NCBI GenBank assembly: GCA_910588655.1 | Contig: CAJUPJ010000037.1 | Span: 1 to 36,283, forward strand | Reading direction: 5' to 3' | Length of the DNA: 36,283 nt | From: an uncultured Lachnospiraceae bacterium | GTDB taxonomy: Bacteria > Bacillota > Clostridia > Lachnospirales > Lachnospiraceae | The notes under the pieces: generated by a model | What the model was told of the DNA's origin: nothing | The model's database searches: none | The model's input: only the letters and a program-made list of their open reading frames with translations | Shown here: one piece after another, positions 26,482-35,401 of the stretch | Layout of the letters: every line of letters begins with the position of its first letter | Numbering within the stretch: the stretch's first letter is position 1 | Made by a program: the position numbers and the translations under genes

Positions 26482-28587
26482 CTAGTTTCTTCTTTGGCCT
26501 TGTCCTGTAGTAAATTTAAGTTTTGCCTGCATTGGCTGCATATATTCCTTAAAGTGCAATTTATTCCTTTTACCTTTGCCTGGTGAAGGACTTCTTCTAT
26601 TATTGTTATTATCACAAATATACCTGTTATTTACAAACCACTGGAAACCTTCCGTTCCATTTGTCTGGTTTTCTGTTCTTGGATAGACTATATCTTCTTC
26701 TGTTCCTGTTTTTGAAAAAATATTAAACTTCGTCATTTCATTAAAATCTGAAATGATATCTCTTGTCCTTGTTCTATTAACACTTCTAAAGAATCTTTCT
26801 CCCCATACATCTTTATTTTGGTCAAGTTCTTCTTTTATTGGCTCTTCTTTAATTTTTATTGTATTATCAGCCATGTTTACTTTCCTTAAAAATACATTAT
26901 CCACATTAATGGCAATACTTCCAAAGCCTAGTGGTTTAGCTGAACCTAGTTTATAACCATGTTTCTTATCTTCAAGCCCTTCATTTTCCCCACAATTAAG
27001 AAGCCAGTACAGGCTCATAAGTTCATCTCCTGTAATATTCTTAAAATAAAGTTTACCAGTAAATTTAACATTCTTTTTTAAGGGACGGACTGTTATATTT
27101 CTTATAGTTTTTGGTATATTTTCTGGAATATTATCTTTTAAATTATGCCAGTAAAATTTTCTGCCATTTAATTCTGGTTTTTCTAAAGGAATAACTTCTC
27201 CATTAGCACTAATGTAATAATCCCATGTCCAGAATACTGCATCATCACTTGGACGTTTCATATAAAATTCTGTGCTGGTTATCTTAGGAGATGACATTTC
27301 TGGAAGTGTTATAATCTTATCATAACAATTTTTAATAATATCATCTTCATTAATAGTAGTCTCTTTTTTATTTTCTATTTTACATTCTAAATCAGTAAAC
27401 CGTATTTTAGAACTGTATGCAAAATCTTTTTGTACTGTACCAAAAAGACTACATGCAGGACAAAGTTTTTCTTTATTATCACAGGAACAAAATTTGCCAG
27501 CCAGTTTTTTCATATTATTTTGGTAAATTTCACGTGTAATACATGCTGGTGAAAGCATAACATAATTTGGAGAATTTTCTATTATATTATAATATACTGG
27601 AAAAAATTCCCATTCTTTGTCTTTTTCAAAAATTTCTAATTGTTCTGCATATTCCTTATAAGCATAATTTTGTTTTTTATCATCACCCTGTTCTGAATAT
27701 TTTTTATATTCGTTTAATACTAGTTTTAATACTGAAATATCCACATTTTCTTTGATAGAATTTCCAATGGGTTTAAAAATATGCGCACAATGTTTTTCAC
27801 CCTTATTTCCCAATACTGGTCCGTCTTCACCTTTTATAATATAACCCTCCAGCTGATTATCATTATTATTGTCTTTCTTTCCACTTACATTTTTTGCTAA
27901 TGGTTTTCCTTTTGGGGTTTTTCCTAATTTTTCTGTTGGTCTCTCTCCTATTTCAAAATATACCTTGTGTCCTTCCTTTAAATCTTCGGCATCTTGTTTA
28001 TAACATTTACGTCTATAATAACTGTCTCGCCAGTTTAACTCATCTTCCCTGTTATTTGTTCCTTTTGTACGCCAAAGATAATCTTTTGCTTTATAAAGTG
28101 AGAAGTTTCCATTCTCATCTTTTCCTATCAAGCCTGGTTCAAATGTTTCTATCATTCTTCTGCTTAATATAGCATCTTCTTCCATAACAGACAGGCAGGA
28201 ATTTGTTAATACTTCATAATAACTCCGTAACATGCCACGTATTTCACTCCCTGGAATTACTGGCATCTGAAATTTGTCACTGCAATCTTCCTTTACATTT
28301 AATAAATCAGTATAAGAATAAAAATCATAAGTCTTATGTTTTTCTTTTATTTCTTTTATTTTAGATTTTTTTTCATCATCATTACACCCATCAACATCAT
28401 TCATTGATATATTAAATTGAAACACTTTACTATTACTTGTATTTGGAATAAACAATCTGGTCTTTGATAAAACAGAATATTCAATAACCCCTGTAAATTT
28501 TTCCTGGTTATCTGATTCCCTGCGGTTTTCTCTTTTCGGACTTCCTTTCAAAGGAATAAAGTTATATGGATTAATAAATCCAGACAT
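26482..28587 (-). CDS. Type III CRISPR RAMP protein, TIGR03986-like Cas7 family
   Basis: A 701-residue RAMP protein of the crRNA-binding backbone. The opening INPYNFIPL is typical of the TIGR03986 family found in type III-D gene sets. MPVIPGSEIRGMLRSYYE at about 109-125 is the Cas7 signature strand-helix. Four cysteines in CSCDNKEKLCPACSLFG (367, 369, 376, 379) form a probable zinc site next to a second signature. HGYKLGSAKPLGFGSI near the C-terminal side is the glycine-rich RNA-binding loop. The C-terminal 60 residues are basic and Asn/Arg-rich. The ATG overlaps the Csx19-like stop (TAATG) and has a GGGGGAGG site. Whether it keeps the target-RNA-cutting Asp cannot be judged by eye. Confidence 0.82.
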   Translation of the reverse strand: MSGFINPYNFIPLKGSPKRENRRESDNQEKFTGVIEYSVLSKTRLFIPNTSNSKVFQFNISMNDVDGCNDDEKKSKIKEIKEKHKTYDFYSYTDLLNVKEDCSDKFQMPVIPGSEIRGMLRSYYEVLTNSCLSVMEEDAILSRRMIETFEPGLIGKDENGNFSLYKAKDYLWRTKGTNNREDELNWRDSYYRRKCYKQDAEDLKEGHKVYFEIGERPTEKLGKTPKGKPLAKNVSGKKDNNNDNQLEGYIIKGEDGPVLGNKGEKHCAHIFKPIGNSIKENVDISVLKLVLNEYKKYSEQGDDKKQNYAYKEYAEQLEIFEKDKEWEFFPVYYNIIENSPNYVMLSPACITREIYQNNMKKLAGKFCSCDNKEKLCPACSLFGTVQKDFAYSSKIRFTDLECKIENKKETTINEDDIIKNCYDKIITLPEMSSPKITSTEFYMKRPSDDAVFWTWDYYISANGEVIPLEKPELNGRKFYWHNLKDNIPENIPKTIRNITVRPLKKNVKFTGKLYFKNITGDELMSLYWLLNCGENEGLEDKKHGYKLGSAKPLGFGSIAINVDNVFLRKVNMADNTIKIKEEPIKEELDQNKDVWGERFFRSVNRTRTRDIISDFNEMTKFNIFSKTGTEEDIVYPRTENQTNGTEGFQWFVNNRYICDNNNNRRSPSPGKGKRNKLHFKEYMQPMQAKLKFTTGQGQRRN

Positions 28588-29009
28588 TATACCTCCCCCT
28601 CTCTAGTATATACAAACCCGGCATCTAAAAGCTGGTAGCCATCTACCGTTGCCATTCCGCTATTTTCATCATATTTTAAATGGTTAATTACTTCTATTGT
28701 ACCTCTATCTTCCAGACAGATTTTCTCCCGGTAAATATTTTTATCTGGTTCACCAGAATAATTAAAACAATTTTCCAGAAAGCCATCTGGAAACCTTTTG
28801 CTTTTTGCAGCTAATGCCCGGTATTCTTTTTCATTATTAAATAAGTGGATTTCCAGTACCTCTTTGCCATCAATCCACTTTTCTACTTCTTCAATATTGT
28901 TATACCTTTTCCATATAACATCTTCCATTCTTGTATAAATAAGTGCCCTGCCCTTTTCTGGCGCTTCTTCTTTTCTTTCTAATTTATGCCATAAGTTCTC
29001 TCCGCTCAT
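28587..29009 (-). CDS. csx19: Small Csx19-like (TIGR03984-like) type III CRISPR protein
   Basis: A 140-residue protein between the double Cas7 and TIGR03986-like genes, the place taken by Csx19 in III-D loci. The segment WIDGKEVLEIHLFNNEKEYRA, then RFPDGFLENCFNYSG, then the final YQLLDAGFVYTREG resemble that family. Its role in the complex is not established; it may fill the small-subunit position. The frame is open eight codons further upstream to a GTG, but GGGGGA lies five bases before the ATG at 29009, so I chose that start. The match is from memory of the family plus gene order, hence moderate confidence in the name but high confidence in the gene. Confidence 0.65.
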   Translation of the reverse strand: MSGENLWHKLERKEEAPEKGRALIYTRMEDVIWKRYNNIEEVEKWIDGKEVLEIHLFNNEKEYRALAAKSKRFPDGFLENCFNYSGEPDKNIYREKICLEDRGTIEVINHLKYDENSGMATVDGYQLLDAGFVYTREGEV

Positions 29010-29101
29010 AAAAATCCCCCATACCAGTTCCACCAGCCCATAAAATGCCAGTAAATAGTGTATTTATATTTCCCAGCCTAGCCTTTTATATTTTGCTTAT
29101 T

Positions 29102-30427
29102 TTATTTATATCTTTCAATAAGATTATACAGCTCTTTTGAACAATCTTCTTCATTAATTTCCTCACTGTATTTTACTTTTACATCTTCTCCTGCCTCAAA
29201 AATACCCCTTCCTACAGCAGTCTGTCCGCCAACTGCCACATAACCTTTTTTAATGTCTTCGATAACAAGAAGCAACATTCCAGCAATGGCAAGGTATTGT
29301 TTTTCCTGGTCTTTATATAATAAAAATTCAAGGCATGTATCACCACCAAAATATGCCAGTTCTGAATATAATGCACCATCTTTCGTTGATGCATCAAAAC
29401 GGTTAATTTTATTTCTGAATACAGGTAACATTCTGCTGTGTTCAATTGTACTTTCCGCAATTACAACCTTAGAGCTTTGCGCAGTTTTGTCTTTCATTTT
29501 GCTATCTGTATAACCAAACCAGTTTTCTAATATATCATCCCGTCCTTCTCCTTGTATTCCCAGCTCCCCAAGGATTTCTTTTACATCTGCACGTATTGCA
29601 CCATTCCAGCTGCTTCCTGGAATTACTGGTATTTTTTCGCCTTCAGCATCTGTATATGTAATGTGTTCAAAATCTGCTTCGCCAGGCATTGCAGAATAGC
29701 GCCGTATGCTGATGCCTCCTGACAGTTTTAATGGAATACTCATTTTAAGGTATTTTGTTTCTACTTTATTTATATTATTATTTTTCAGCCAGTCATCGTA
29801 AGTTTCTATTTTGTATATATTATTTTCCAGATTAGTACGGTGTGGCATAAACCCAATCCATTCATATAGACTGTCCTTATCAAATCCAGCATGAAAAATA
29901 TTATTAATTTTCATACGTCCAAAACCGCGGGTCTTATTTGAACCAAAACGTATATCACCATTTTGTATTCCCTGGAAAATATTATATAATGACTGTTCCA
30001 TGTTACTTTTAGAGTCATTTTCCCATATTATAATATTTAAAAAAATTATGCCTTTTGCACCAGTTTCAATAATCTCCATATCAAATTTATTACTTACAAT
30101 TTTACCATCATCTAAGCTGACGCCATCACGTAATGAAACCTTTGGCATATTTTGGCCTTTATTATCAAAATACAAATCTGAAATAAATACGGAACTCATA
30201 TAACCTTTTTCCCCATCTGCATACCCCATTATACATTCTTTGTCTTTTGAAAACCCAAGATAATCACGGAAAGCCCCTGCAAGCGAAGAACCTGGAATAA
30301 ACAATACACCATTCCCATTACGCATAACATCTGAATCAGAATGGATTTCCTGCCCATTTGAAACTTTAAGGGGAGAGATTAATTCTATTTCCAAAGCATA
30401 ATATTTTCTTTTTAATATTTTATTCAC
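29102..30427 (-). CDS. Double Cas7 (Csm3-like) RAMP fusion
   Basis: A 441-residue protein made of two Csm3-like repeats. Repeat 1 has SDSDVM with Asp31/Asp33, FIPGSSLAGAFRDYL at 43-57 and a glycine-rich loop FGSNKTRGFGRM at 161-172. Repeat 2 has Asp252 upstream of VIPGSSWNGAIRADV at 268-282 and the loop GGQTAVGRG at 400-408. In Csm3 an Asp in this region cuts the target RNA at 6-nt steps, so both halves could be active. The start is GTG at 30427, overlapping the end of the preceding gene by 8 bases, with GGAGGGG seven bases upstream. It would occupy two adjacent backbone positions on the crRNA. Confidence 0.82.
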   Translation of the reverse strand: MNKILKRKYYALEIELISPLKVSNGQEIHSDSDVMRNGNGVLFIPGSSLAGAFRDYLGFSKDKECIMGYADGEKGYMSSVFISDLYFDNKGQNMPKVSLRDGVSLDDGKIVSNKFDMEIIETGAKGIIFLNIIIWENDSKSNMEQSLYNIFQGIQNGDIRFGSNKTRGFGRMKINNIFHAGFDKDSLYEWIGFMPHRTNLENNIYKIETYDDWLKNNNINKVETKYLKMSIPLKLSGGISIRRYSAMPGEADFEHITYTDAEGEKIPVIPGSSWNGAIRADVKEILGELGIQGEGRDDILENWFGYTDSKMKDKTAQSSKVVIAESTIEHSRMLPVFRNKINRFDASTKDGALYSELAYFGGDTCLEFLLYKDQEKQYLAIAGMLLLVIEDIKKGYVAVGGQTAVGRGIFEAGEDVKVKYSEEINEEDCSKELYNLIERYK

Positions 30428-32636
30428 AATAATACCCCTCCCCTTTTTTATCTTTTTGATGGAATATATATTTTAATTCTGTAAGATATGCTTCCAGATA
30501 AAAAAGCTTACTTTTCTCTGTGTCACATTCAAAATTAATTATGCCATATTTTTCCTCAAAATCTTTCACAATTTCCTGGTTTATTCCATTTACTTTCTCT
30601 AAAATATTTTTGGCAACTTCTAATTTTTTATTTTTTACAATAGAATTTTTAGAAAAACGTTTAGTTACAGTTTCTTTTATATCAGCCATATTTTTTTGTT
30701 CTTTACATATAAGCATTAAAGCCCGGATTGCAGGTTTATATACATTGCTGTCTTCATTCTTTTTATCGCTGGCATCATTTATTGCCAAAACATTTAAATG
30801 CTCCCGGAATAATTTCATGCTGATTTCTTTCCCTATAACTGTCTGGCTTATGTCCACACATTCCGTGCTGCCATTATTTTCTTCATCTGCAAACTCCCCA
30901 ATATAATGGTTTTCTCCCTGTCTTAATGGATAGACAGATGTTTCGCCATACCCTTCAATTATACGTTCACCTAAAAATACTGTAACTGGTGCATCTACAG
31001 AAACAGGTACTGAAAGACTGGCTGGCTCTTTAAGATGTAGTACAAGGACTGTCCCTTTGTCAAATGCATCTAATACAGGTTTTCTCCTTCCCCATGTAAC
31101 ATTATAACCGCCTATGCTTGTATAATTTATAAACTTATCTATTTTTCCAATTTCTGCACCTTTTATGCCAAGCGCTGTAGTAACTTCTTCAAGTAAATCC
31201 TCTGCCATTGTAGAATACATTACGCTATCTTTATTATAAACAATTACTGGCGCTTCAAGTTTAACAACCAAATCTTTAAATTTTGTATTCTGGGTGTCTT
31301 TATGCTGTCCAGTTTCTTCTTTTTTGTTTCCAGTCTGTATACGTACTTTGCCATATTCTGCTGAATGGGAATATCCAATATAATATTCTTTCTTTTTAGA
31401 TAAATATCTTTCAATTTCTATAAGTTGTCCCATACTCCCTAAAATATAACCCCGGAAAGACTGCCCCTCCATAATGCTTGACATCTGGTACATCTGGCTG
31501 TTTCCACCAGCACTTTCCACAACATGTCCATATGATTTGTCATCTGGGCGGCGGTGATGGTAACGTTCCTCAAGTTTTACATCATATTTAATTGTAACAG
31601 GATTTTCTTTGGAATATACGCCAGCATTTACATAACAATGTTTCATTGCATTAAGCTGCTGTCCTGTTACAAGCTTATTGCCTTTGTCTGTTTCTTTATA
31701 TATCTTATTAATAAAATACTTATCATTATTTTTTATGCCATACCATGACGCAGGAACTTCTGTAAAACGGCATCCTTCTTTTTCTGGATAAGCGTTTGCA
31801 AAAACAAGCTTTCCCTTATCTAAAAATTCTGTAAAGCTGCCATAATGCTCTTTTGCATACTCCTGTGCTATAATCCCAAGCATTTTACTGCCCTCAATAT
31901 AATCCATGCTTTTTGTTTCCCCGCCATCCATGCTTTTACAGATAACAGGTTCTTCAAGGTAAATGGAATATTCAAGGCGGCATAATGTTTCAGCACCACA
32001 TACGTTTTCTTCTGTATTATTTACGATGGCATTATTCTGGCAGAAACCTGTCTTTATAGGAACAAGGCTTGCTTTTATTTCACCAAACCCTCTTGTCCTT
32101 GCAATTCCCATACTGCTAAATACAGATATAATATTTGTAAAATCTTTATAATACTTCTCTTCCATTTCCGTTTCTGCAATAAATACAAGCCCTTTATCTG
32201 CCACACGCATAGTACGCAGGGAAGTATCATCTGCTACGCCAGTTTCTGGATTTATTGCTGTCTGTGTACGTATATATGAAAAATGCTGTAAAATATTCTG
32301 TGGATGGAATATAAGGCTGTTTTTGTATTTTTCTGCTTCAGCGCGCATTTTATCATAATTTTCAAGCCTTGCATTACCTATTCTTACTTTTGAAGGCTGT
32401 TTTCCTTCACTCCCAAAAAATCTTTTTATAGAAAAATCTTTATCACTCCAATTTATATCCCAGTCCTGTAATTCCTGTGCACATTCCCTTAAACAGCCTT
32501 TTAAACGTTTTGCCGGAATAAAAGGAAAACCATATGCATCATAACAAATATCTGTATCCAGGGAACTATTGTACACACCGCCATCTGAAACACACAAATC
32601 ACTTAGAAGCTCTATTTTTATCTGGTACTTCCCCAT
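30420..32636 (-). CDS. Cas7-Csx10 fusion RAMP protein
   Basis: A 738-residue protein with three RAMP-like parts. Residues 1-190 are Csm3-like: LDTDICYDAYGFPFIPAKRLKGCLRE with Asp27/Asp29, and glycine loop GIARTRGFGEI at 177-187. Residues about 215-430 and 440-600 resemble the two halves of Csx10, the Cas5-like protein of type III-D that holds the crRNA 5' end: SMDYIEGSKMLGIIAQEY, then YIGYSHSAEYGKVRI, then INYTSIGGYNVTWGRRKPVL and GERIIEGYGETSVY. Stand-alone Csx10 is much shorter, so this is a fusion. The last 130 residues are helical and unassigned. It overlaps the cas10 3' end by 38 bases and has a GGGGGA site eight bases before the ATG. Confidence 0.8.
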   Translation of the reverse strand: MGKYQIKIELLSDLCVSDGGVYNSSLDTDICYDAYGFPFIPAKRLKGCLRECAQELQDWDINWSDKDFSIKRFFGSEGKQPSKVRIGNARLENYDKMRAEAEKYKNSLIFHPQNILQHFSYIRTQTAINPETGVADDTSLRTMRVADKGLVFIAETEMEEKYYKDFTNIISVFSSMGIARTRGFGEIKASLVPIKTGFCQNNAIVNNTEENVCGAETLCRLEYSIYLEEPVICKSMDGGETKSMDYIEGSKMLGIIAQEYAKEHYGSFTEFLDKGKLVFANAYPEKEGCRFTEVPASWYGIKNNDKYFINKIYKETDKGNKLVTGQQLNAMKHCYVNAGVYSKENPVTIKYDVKLEERYHHRRPDDKSYGHVVESAGGNSQMYQMSSIMEGQSFRGYILGSMGQLIEIERYLSKKKEYYIGYSHSAEYGKVRIQTGNKKEETGQHKDTQNTKFKDLVVKLEAPVIVYNKDSVMYSTMAEDLLEEVTTALGIKGAEIGKIDKFINYTSIGGYNVTWGRRKPVLDAFDKGTVLVLHLKEPASLSVPVSVDAPVTVFLGERIIEGYGETSVYPLRQGENHYIGEFADEENNGSTECVDISQTVIGKEISMKLFREHLNVLAINDASDKKNEDSNVYKPAIRALMLICKEQKNMADIKETVTKRFSKNSIVKNKKLEVAKNILEKVNGINQEIVKDFEEKYGIINFECDTEKSKLFYLEAYLTELKYIFHQKDKKGEGYYCE

Positions 32637-34389
32637 CTGCCAGTCCCCCTTTTTCCGTTTTAATGCTTTTATAATAATCCATCAGTTCAAGCGCATCATA
32701 CCATTTTGCAGTCTTTACCCTGTCCTTTCCAGAGTCAAAATAAAGCCTGCTTTCCTCTTTTTTACTGTCTTCATTTTCTTTAACATATTCATCTGGCATT
32801 TTAAAACCTCTTGACAGCAAAAATGAATTAAACATTTCTGTCTGGCTTTGTCCCTGTGGATATGTATTCCTGAGCTGTTTTGCAAAAGAATGTGGAATAT
32901 TGTCTTTTAACTGGAAATATTTAATGTTATGTTTCAGATTTTCAAATGAAAAATATTCTTTATTGTTTTTTTCAAAATTACTGTTTCCATTACATGCTTC
33001 TGTATGTATATAATAAGGTCTTATAAGAAGGTTTTCCCCGCTTCTTGTTATATACTCCCGTTTCCTGGTTTCTTTTAAATCCTGTGCCTGGATATTCTTG
33101 CAAATATGGAAATCTAGGAAGTTCCCAATACGCCCATTATCCATATATTCTTCCTTTTTGGCACGTTCCTTTGCTATGCTGCAACAGCTTTCTGCAACTT
33201 CATAACCTATATAAAATGGAAAATGGCTTCCAATAAAAGCAATTCCTGCACAAACGCTGAAACCATAATTATCTATACTTTCCTTATCTGTTTTTCCATT
33301 CATTGCATAAGCAGAAATTTTTCTACAATAATATTCTACAGTTTCCAATGCAATTCCTGCATTGCACACATATGTAATATCATCACCAGCCACAAGAATT
33401 TCCCTTATAAAATATTTATTCTCTTTTCCAGAAAATGCAACTTCTTCTTTTGCTGCTTTTGTAAAATAATCATGCATTTCATCAAATACTTTACGGAAAG
33501 AACTTGTAATCTGGTATGAAACTTTCCTCATCTCTTTAACTGCATCATTATAATTTTCCTTATTTTCAATAAGCCCACGTATTCTCAAACCCATATTATT
33601 ACCATCAATATGTACAACAGCAAGCTGGCTGTCTTCACCTTTTTTTAAAACAAGGTTATCAAATACTGTTTCTTCTTTTTCCAGTCTTTTTTCTTTTTTC
33701 TTTTTAATATATGCCCTTAACTTTAAAACAGTTTCATAACTTTTAGGTTCATTTTTCTTTTCATTTGTAAGTCTGAAAATTTCATCTCCCTTATCTATAA
33801 AAACTGCTGGATAACCACTTTTAAGTTCTGTTTTCATAACAGGAAGAGCGCCTAAAGGCTTTGCAACAGCCATATCTGCTTTAGTATCTGCCATCTTTTC
33901 CTGCAGGCTTTTATAATCATTTGCATAATTATCACTTTTTTCATGTATAGCAACTGCTAACTGGAATGAATAAGAATTAACCAGCGTATATTTTGACATG
34001 CGCTGGTTAATATTCCTGCAAAGGTCTATACTGCTGTAACTGACAAAAGCATTACCTCCGCCAATAAACAATACCTCTACATCATTATTCTCTTCATTAT
34101 ACCCGCAAATACAATCTTTTTCTTTCCCTTTATCATACCATTCTAATTTTACTTTTATATTAACATATGGATTTTTGTTACCAGCTCCATCTGTCTGTTC
34201 ATTCTTAATACTTTCTATAGCATATTTTAAAGCATCCTCAATAATATTCTCCACAATATAAGATGCTCCAATAGCATTTCTTACTTTTGGTGTACGGTAT
34301 ATATATTTCTGTATCCCTCTTACATCATACATTGCTATAACAGTTTTTGTTTTGTCCTCTTCTATATTTCCTTCTTCTATATTTCCCAT
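32599..34389 (-). CDS. cas10: HD-less Cas10 with AGDD cyclase motif
   Basis: A 596-residue large subunit of a type III effector. Palm 1 opens with YDVRGIQKYIYRTPKVRNAIGAS and has FIGGGNAFVSY near 109-118. Palm 2 has VVHIDGNNMGLRI at 258-270 and the catalytic LVAGDDITYVCNAG at 332-345, where the usual GGDD is AGDD with both Asp kept. It should therefore be able to make cyclic oligoadenylate, or a related messenger, when target RNA is bound. There is no N-terminal HD nuclease domain: the protein begins directly at palm 1, so DNA cutting by Cas10 is not expected. A GGGGGAAG site lies three bases before the ATG. It is the first gene of the operon, about 50 bases after the predicted transcription start. 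Confidence 0.9.
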   Translation of the reverse strand: MGNIEEGNIEEDKTKTVIAMYDVRGIQKYIYRTPKVRNAIGASYIVENIIEDALKYAIESIKNEQTDGAGNKNPYVNIKVKLEWYDKGKEKDCICGYNEENNDVEVLFIGGGNAFVSYSSIDLCRNINQRMSKYTLVNSYSFQLAVAIHEKSDNYANDYKSLQEKMADTKADMAVAKPLGALPVMKTELKSGYPAVFIDKGDEIFRLTNEKKNEPKSYETVLKLRAYIKKKKEKRLEKEETVFDNLVLKKGEDSQLAVVHIDGNNMGLRIRGLIENKENYNDAVKEMRKVSYQITSSFRKVFDEMHDYFTKAAKEEVAFSGKENKYFIREILVAGDDITYVCNAGIALETVEYYCRKISAYAMNGKTDKESIDNYGFSVCAGIAFIGSHFPFYIGYEVAESCCSIAKERAKKEEYMDNGRIGNFLDFHICKNIQAQDLKETRKREYITRSGENLLIRPYYIHTEACNGNSNFEKNNKEYFSFENLKHNIKYFQLKDNIPHSFAKQLRNTYPQGQSQTEMFNSFLLSRGFKMPDEYVKENEDSKKEESRLYFDSGKDRVKTAKWYDALELMDYYKSIKTEKGGLADGEVPDKNRASK

Positions 34390-34445
34390 TTACTTCCCCC
34401 TGTACAAATATACTGAAACATAACTTATTCCCTTAAAGTATATTA

Positions 34446-34474
34446 ATTATATGACATTTTTTGTTAAAAATCAA
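34446..34474 (-). promoter_or_regulatory. Promoter of the cas/tubulin operon
   Basis: On the minus strand TTGATT (34474-34469) and a perfect TATAAT (34451-34446) are exactly 17 bases apart. Transcription would start near 34439, giving a 50-base leader to the cas10 ATG. It lies between the array trailer and cas10. Confidence 0.7.
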
Positions 34475-34502
34475 CTATATACGTCAAAAAAATACATAAA
34501 TT

Positions 34503-34518
34503 TTGTAGAAAACTACAA
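34503..34518. promoter_or_regulatory. Inverted repeat upstream of the cas promoter
   Basis: TTGTAG and CTACAA flank AAAA, giving a perfect 6-bp inverted repeat 28 bases upstream of the -35 box of the cas10 promoter. It could be an operator for a dimeric regulator. Nothing else is evident between 34475 and 34586. Confidence 0.35.
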
Positions 34519-34586
34519 TTTTATACAAGCAAAGTCTTATATAGATTTTATTGATACATATACTGTATAAAATCTGCTCAATAGTA

Positions 34587-34623
34587 TTAAAAACACCCTT
34601 AAACGGAATTATATCATTTCTAC
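34587..34623 (-). repeat. Fossil CRISPR repeat at the trailer end
   Basis: Bases 34596-34623 match the last 28 bases of the repeat at 22 positions and keep the CATTTCTAC end exactly. A 35-base gap then separates it from the next, less degenerate repeat, which is exactly spacer length. It is too decayed to be recognised by itself, and the spacing is the main support. Confidence 0.6.
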
Positions 34624-34840
34624 AAGCAGTACCTAATGTTAGAAGTTAACAACTACGTGCATCAATGCCCTTTAACAAGCTTCCTTCATTTCTACAACTC
34701 GCCATCATGTTCAAAAAAAGTAAATCCTAATGTGTCAATGCCCTTTAACGGGCTTCTTTCATTTCTACTCCGTTAATGATGGATTTGTTCCACTGAATGG
34801 AATGTGTCAATGCCCTTTAACGGGCTTCCTTCATTTCTAC

Positions 34841-34955
34841 ATAGCCGAAATCCTGCGGCAGATACCCTAATATGTTCCATGTGTCAATGCCCTTTAACGG
34901 GCTTCCTTCATTTCTACGAGGAAAAGAAAAAAAAAGAAATGAAGGAGCTTTGGAT
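34841..34955 (-). repeat. Duplicated spacer pair, first copy
   Basis: Two consecutive spacers with their shared repeat (34841-34880 of 40 bases, 34918-34955 of 38 bases) are identical to those at 35287-35326 and 35364-35401. The offset is 446 bases throughout. Confidence 0.95.
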
Positions 34956-35286
34956 GTGTCAATGCCCTTTAACGGGCTTCCTTCATTTCTACGTTAAAGT
35001 AACAGGTTTAGGAGAAGTAAAGGCAAATGTGTCAATGCCCTTTAACGGGCTTCCTTCATTTCTACCCTGTGCTTGCTGCAGGCACTCTGGTGCATCTGTT
35101 GTGTCAATGCCCTTTAACGGGCTTCCTTCATTTCTACATTGGCTAGCAATCGATGTGCCAATAAAGAACAAATTGTGTCAATGCCCTTTAACGGGCTTCC
35201 TTCATTTCTACGGAAATATCAGGATCTATTGGATGAAACAGATACTAGTGTGTCAATGCCCTTTAACGGGCTTCCTTCATTTCTAC

Positions 35287-35401
35287 ATAGCCGAAATCCT
35301 GCGGCAGATACCCTAATATGTTCCATGTGTCAATGCCCTTTAACGGGCTTCCTTCATTTCTACGAGGAAAAGAAAAAAAAAGAAATGAAGGAGCTTTGGA
35401 T
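35287..35401 (-). repeat. Duplicated spacer pair, second copy
   Basis: Exact copy of 34841-34955. Four other spacers lie between the two copies, so this is a block duplication by recombination between repeats rather than two separate acquisitions. Confidence 0.95.

Noticed and set aside
34515..34551. A still older fossil CRISPR repeat one unit further left
   Set aside because: Only a few bases near TTGATAC resemble the repeat end; no better than chance.
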